Below, piece after piece: positions 61,514 to 64,000 of a stretch of 64,000 bases of DNA. The stretch lies in the NCBI GenBank assembly GCA_020831625.1, contig JAFIGD010000017.1:23522-87521 (forward strand), read 5' to 3'. The notes below the pieces were generated by a model. It saw only the letters and a list, made by a program, of their open reading frames with translations, had not been told where the DNA came from and did no database searches. How positions within the stretch are numbered: the first letter of the stretch is position 1; every line of letters starts with the position of its first letter. Source of the DNA: Verrucomicrobiota bacterium. Lineage in GTDB: Bacteria; Verrucomicrobiota; Kiritimatiellia; SS1-B-03-39; UBA6053. A program made the translations under genes and the position numbers.

Positions 61514-63808
61514 TTAGAATTCGTCATAGGAGACCTGGCTTTCATCCACCCCGAGGTCGGCCAGCATTTTTTTGCAGGCCTTGATCATCATGGGAGGGCC
61601 ACAGAGGTAGAATTCGACGGAGCCCGGGTTGGGATGTGTTTTCAGATATTCGTCTCGAACCACTTCATGGATAAATCCGGTGTGGCCGCTCCAGTTGTCT
61701 TCCGGCAGAGGTTCGGACAGTGCAAGATGGAAGCTGAAGTTTTCCCTGGTCTTCGCCATGGATTCAAATGCCTCCGCGTAGTAGATTTCCTGTTTGGAGC
61801 GGGCACCGTACCAGTAGCTGATTTTGCGCGGAGAATTTTCGGTGTCCAGCAGATGGGAGAGATGGGCCCGCAGCGGGGCCATGCCGGCGCCGCCGCCAAT
61901 ATACACCATCTCACGCCGGGTGGGCCGGATATGGAAGTCGCCGAAGGGACCGACCGCCTGCACGGTGTTGCCGGGTTTGAGGCTGAAGACCCAGGCGGAG
62001 CCCACACCGGGCGGGCAGTCCTGTCCGGGCGGCGGGGTGGCGATGCGCACATTGAATTTCAGGGTGGTTTCGGTGGCGGCGTTGGAGGCGATCGAATAAT
62101 TGTTGAGGCGTCCGGCCTCAGGATTGGAGGCGACCAGATCGAAGACCTTTTTTTCGCGCCACACCGAGGCGTAGGGTTCGGGAATGTCGAAGTCCGAAAA
62201 GGCGATGCGTTCGTAGGCGGGGATTTTGAGCTGGAGATAGTCGCCGGGCTGAAAGGCCATCCGGTCGGCTTCGGTGGCGGGCGCGAGTTCGAGTTCGCGG
62301 ATGAAGGTGGAGACATTCCGTGAACCGACCACGGTGAAGGTGTGGGTTTTTTCCTCGCGGGCGCCGGCGCCGCCCGGTTTTTTCAGATTGAGCCGGATGT
62401 GGCCTGCGCGTTCTTCGATGGGCCAGGTGACCAGGCCGCGGCAGACAGGGGCGCGGGCCGGGGACCCGTCCGCCAGGTTGAAGCGTCCATTGTGTTTGGG
62501 GCATTCAATCATGCATCCCACCACCAGGCCGTCCGACAGATGGGTGTTGCCGTGGGTGCAGAATCCGTCGGTGGCGTACAGAACGCCGTCGGCGGTGCGG
62601 GTTAGGGCGAAGGTTTTGTTGCCGTGATCGAAGCGGAGGATGTCCTCCGGTCCGAGATCGGCGGCGGCGCAGATTTCGATCCAGCCCTCGGCATCCGGTT
62701 TGGCGTCGCCCCGGATTCGTCCCTCATCCACCCGGGTTTTGGGTGCGGGCAGGGTTCGTTTCACATGCCAGGCGGGTTCTTTCACCTGACGCAGAATCGC
62801 CGGGAGGATCTCCCGCCAGGCGGCGGCGATGGAGGGATAGTGCGGCGGGCAGTCGTCTTTGACGAGGGTGTGCAGTTTGGGAAGGTTGTGATACGGCACC
62901 AGCGGGAACATGTGGTGTTCGAGGTGGTAATTCATGTTCCAGTAGACGAACCGGCTGAAGGGATTCATGTACACGGTGCGGCAGTTCAGCCGGTGGTCGA
63001 GCACATTTTCCGCCAGTCCGGCGTGCTGGGTGGTGTTGTGGACGATCATCAGCCAGGTTCCGAACACATGCGGCAGCAGAAAGAGGAAGACGGGAACCCA
63101 GCTCTGCAGCAGGAGCGCGGCGGCCACCGGAAGGAGATGAAGCACGATCAGGATGCGGGCGTTGCGGATGACCTTGGGAAATTCACTTTCGGGAATGAAG
63201 GTTTTTTCGGCATCGGTGATTCCGCCGAGCGCGTGTTTGACCAGGGCGGGATAATAGCCCGCGATTTGCGGGATGGCGAAGATGCTCTTGATATGGGTGG
63301 GGATATCCGGCGGACGTGAGACCTGAATTTCCGGATCGCGGCCGACAATGATGGTGTCGCTGTGATGGCGGGTGTGGCTCCAGCGCCAGACCACCGATTC
63401 GCGCAGGACCATAAAACAGGAGATCTCGTAGATGAGATTGTTCATCCAGTCGGTTTTAAAGGCGGTTCCGTGACCGCACTCGTGCCAGCGCGAGTCCGAT
63501 GCGGTGGCGTAGAGCACCGCGTAGAGGGCGTAGGGAAGCACGGCCCAGCCGGTTCCCCAGAGGGCCGCGGTTGCCCATGCGGTGAGGACGAGCGCTCCGA
63601 ACCAGATCGCGGTGTCCCGAATTGCGGGGCCGTCGCGCCGCTCCAACAGTGCGCGAAGCTCTCTGCGTGGAACGGGGGTTTGATACCAGTCTGCCTCCGC
63701 AAGCCCGCGTTCCACTGCGAGCCTCGCGTTTTCGCCGGTGAGGCTGTAATCCAAATGTTTCGGCGGTTTCAACGCGGCGGCGGGACCGTGGTCAAGTTCA
63801 AGGCTCAT
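61514..63808 (-). CDS. Desaturase-Rieske-NqrF-like reductase fusion monooxygenase
   Basis: 764 aa in three parts. Residues 1-345 form a membrane di-iron desaturase/hydroxylase with His boxes H109-E-C-G-H, H145-T-R-H-H, H257-N-T-T-Q-H and H295-L-E-H-H. Residues 365-470 are a Rieske domain with C417-T-H419 and C436-P-K-H439. Residues 485-764 are a flavin reductase very like the NqrF C-terminus: YIGGGAGMAPLRAHL, KISYWYGARSKQEIYYAEAF, PEDNWSGHTGFIHEV, YLCGPPMM. Electrons would pass from NADH through FAD and 2Fe-2S to the di-iron site. The separate proteins MocD, MocE and MocF of rhizopine O-demethylation have the same three roles. A self-sufficient O-demethylase or hydroxylase of a methylated sugar is a reasonable guess. 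The leader is the shared repeat at 63828-63893. Confidence 0.85.
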   Translation of the reverse strand: MSLELDHGPAAALKPPKHLDYSLTGENARLAVERGLAEADWYQTPVPRRELRALLERRDGPAIRDTAIWFGALVLTAWATAALWGTGWAVLPYALYAVLYATASDSRWHECGHGTAFKTDWMNNLIYEISCFMVLRESVVWRWSHTRHHSDTIIVGRDPEIQVSRPPDIPTHIKSIFAIPQIAGYYPALVKHALGGITDAEKTFIPESEFPKVIRNARILIVLHLLPVAAALLLQSWVPVFLFLLPHVFGTWLMIVHNTTQHAGLAENVLDHRLNCRTVYMNPFSRFVYWNMNYHLEHHMFPLVPYHNLPKLHTLVKDDCPPHYPSIAAAWREILPAILRQVKEPAWHVKRTLPAPKTRVDEGRIRGDAKPDAEGWIEICAAADLGPEDILRFDHGNKTFALTRTADGVLYATDGFCTHGNTHLSDGLVVGCMIECPKHNGRFNLADGSPARAPVCRGLVTWPIEERAGHIRLNLKKPGGAGAREEKTHTFTVVGSRNVSTFIRELELAPATEADRMAFQPGDYLQLKIPAYERIAFSDFDIPEPYASVWREKKVFDLVASNPEAGRLNNYSIASNAATETTLKFNVRIATPPPGQDCPPGVGSAWVFSLKPGNTVQAVGPFGDFHIRPTRREMVYIGGGAGMAPLRAHLSHLLDTENSPRKISYWYGARSKQEIYYAEAFESMAKTRENFSFHLALSEPLPEDNWSGHTGFIHEVVRDEYLKTHPNPGSVEFYLCGPPMMIKACKKMLADLGVDESQVSYDEF

Positions 63809-63827
63809 GGGATTCTCACCGATGGAT

Positions 63828-63893
63828 AGGTAACTACTTTTTGCGCTTTGAGCGCATGAGGCGGTTTCGGGGTTGTGAGGGGGGCGAACATGT
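63828..63893. repeat. Shared leader sequence, copy B
   Basis: Reverse-complement counterpart of 24146-24211. On the minus strand it ends 19 bp before the desaturase-fusion start and includes the hairpin TGCGCTCAAAGCGCA. Confidence 0.85.
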
Positions 63894-64000
63894 GGGAACC
63901 TTGGGAAAACGAGGGGTGGAAGTCAAGGCAAGGTTGCTTTCCCGTTTCCCGGGGGGGTTTGGGGGGGCCCCCCCCCCCCCGGGGAACCGGGTTTAGGGTG
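63894..64000. other. Low-quality contig end
   Basis: From about 63950 the sequence consists of long G and C runs without codon structure. No feature is claimed; it is probably an assembly or sequencing artefact. Confidence 0.6.

Noticed and set aside
63950..64000. G/C homopolymer runs as a regulatory or G-quadruplex element
   Set aside because: Position at the very end of the sequence and absence of any structure suggest an assembly artefact.

Overview
The window looks like a GC-rich chromosome segment from the PVC group, most plausibly Kiritimatiellota or Verrucomicrobiota. The pointers are seven apparently intact sulfatase genes, glycan genes without a SusC/SusD pair, a MoxR/DUF58/BatA-type operon ending in a squalene-cyclase-repeat protein, and many short intergenic repeats. 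The phylum is inferred from gene content only. No rRNA, tRNA or CRISPR array was seen. The last ~50 bases are a G/C homopolymer mess that looks like a poor contig end.

Layout. 1-1.4 kb: CFAS-like methyltransferase (cut by the window edge) and a chalcone-isomerase-like secreted protein. 1.6-5.5 kb: a lone UmuD-like protease, then a RhaB-like L-fuculokinase and L-fucose isomerase with a clear terminator. 5.7-7.1 kb: an unknown lipoprotein. 7.2-17.4 kb (minus): a tightly overlapping six-gene MoxR operon. 17.5-20.8 kb: a 68-aa protein with its own terminator, a TlpA-like thioredoxin, a striking hexanucleotide array and a REC-GAF-GGDEF-REC protein. 20.9-24.1 kb is a decay zone: a group II intron remnant with its domain V, a phosphoesterase, two broken sulfatases and a piece of an aminotransferase. 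24.2-31.1 kb: a histidine phosphatase, a 1544-aa secreted protein with a PL7-like alginate-lyase domain and PKD/Ig/Fn3 modules, and a small anchored protein whose first codons form a terminator hairpin.

31-59 kb is a glycan-degradation region: seven sulfatases, GH3, GH95 (fucosidase type), GH78 (rhamnosidase type), an aldose 1-epimerase, a DUF5107-TPR protein, two AraC regulators, three toxin-antitoxin modules and more sulfatase remnants. None of its sulfatases or glycosidases begins with a recognisable signal peptide, so desulfation and hydrolysis probably occur inside the cell on imported oligosaccharides. The released fucose would enter the FucI/FucK route encoded at 2-5.5 kb. 59.6-63.8 kb holds two kinds of likely demethylation gene: URO-D/corrinoid methyltransferase relatives (one wrecked by deletion) and a 764-aa fusion of a membrane desaturase-type monooxygenase, a Rieske ferredoxin and an NqrF-like reductase. 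This suggests the glycan is O-methylated as well as sulfated.

Intergenic DNA is unusually rich in repeats: a palindromic element with four core copies, hexanucleotide arrays placed just upstream of genes, tandem hairpins that supply the last codons of the GH3 gene, and a ~66-bp leader shared by two unrelated genes 39 kb apart. Truncated sulfatases, a cut-off aldo/keto reductase and a toxin with an in-frame amber codon show active gene turnover.
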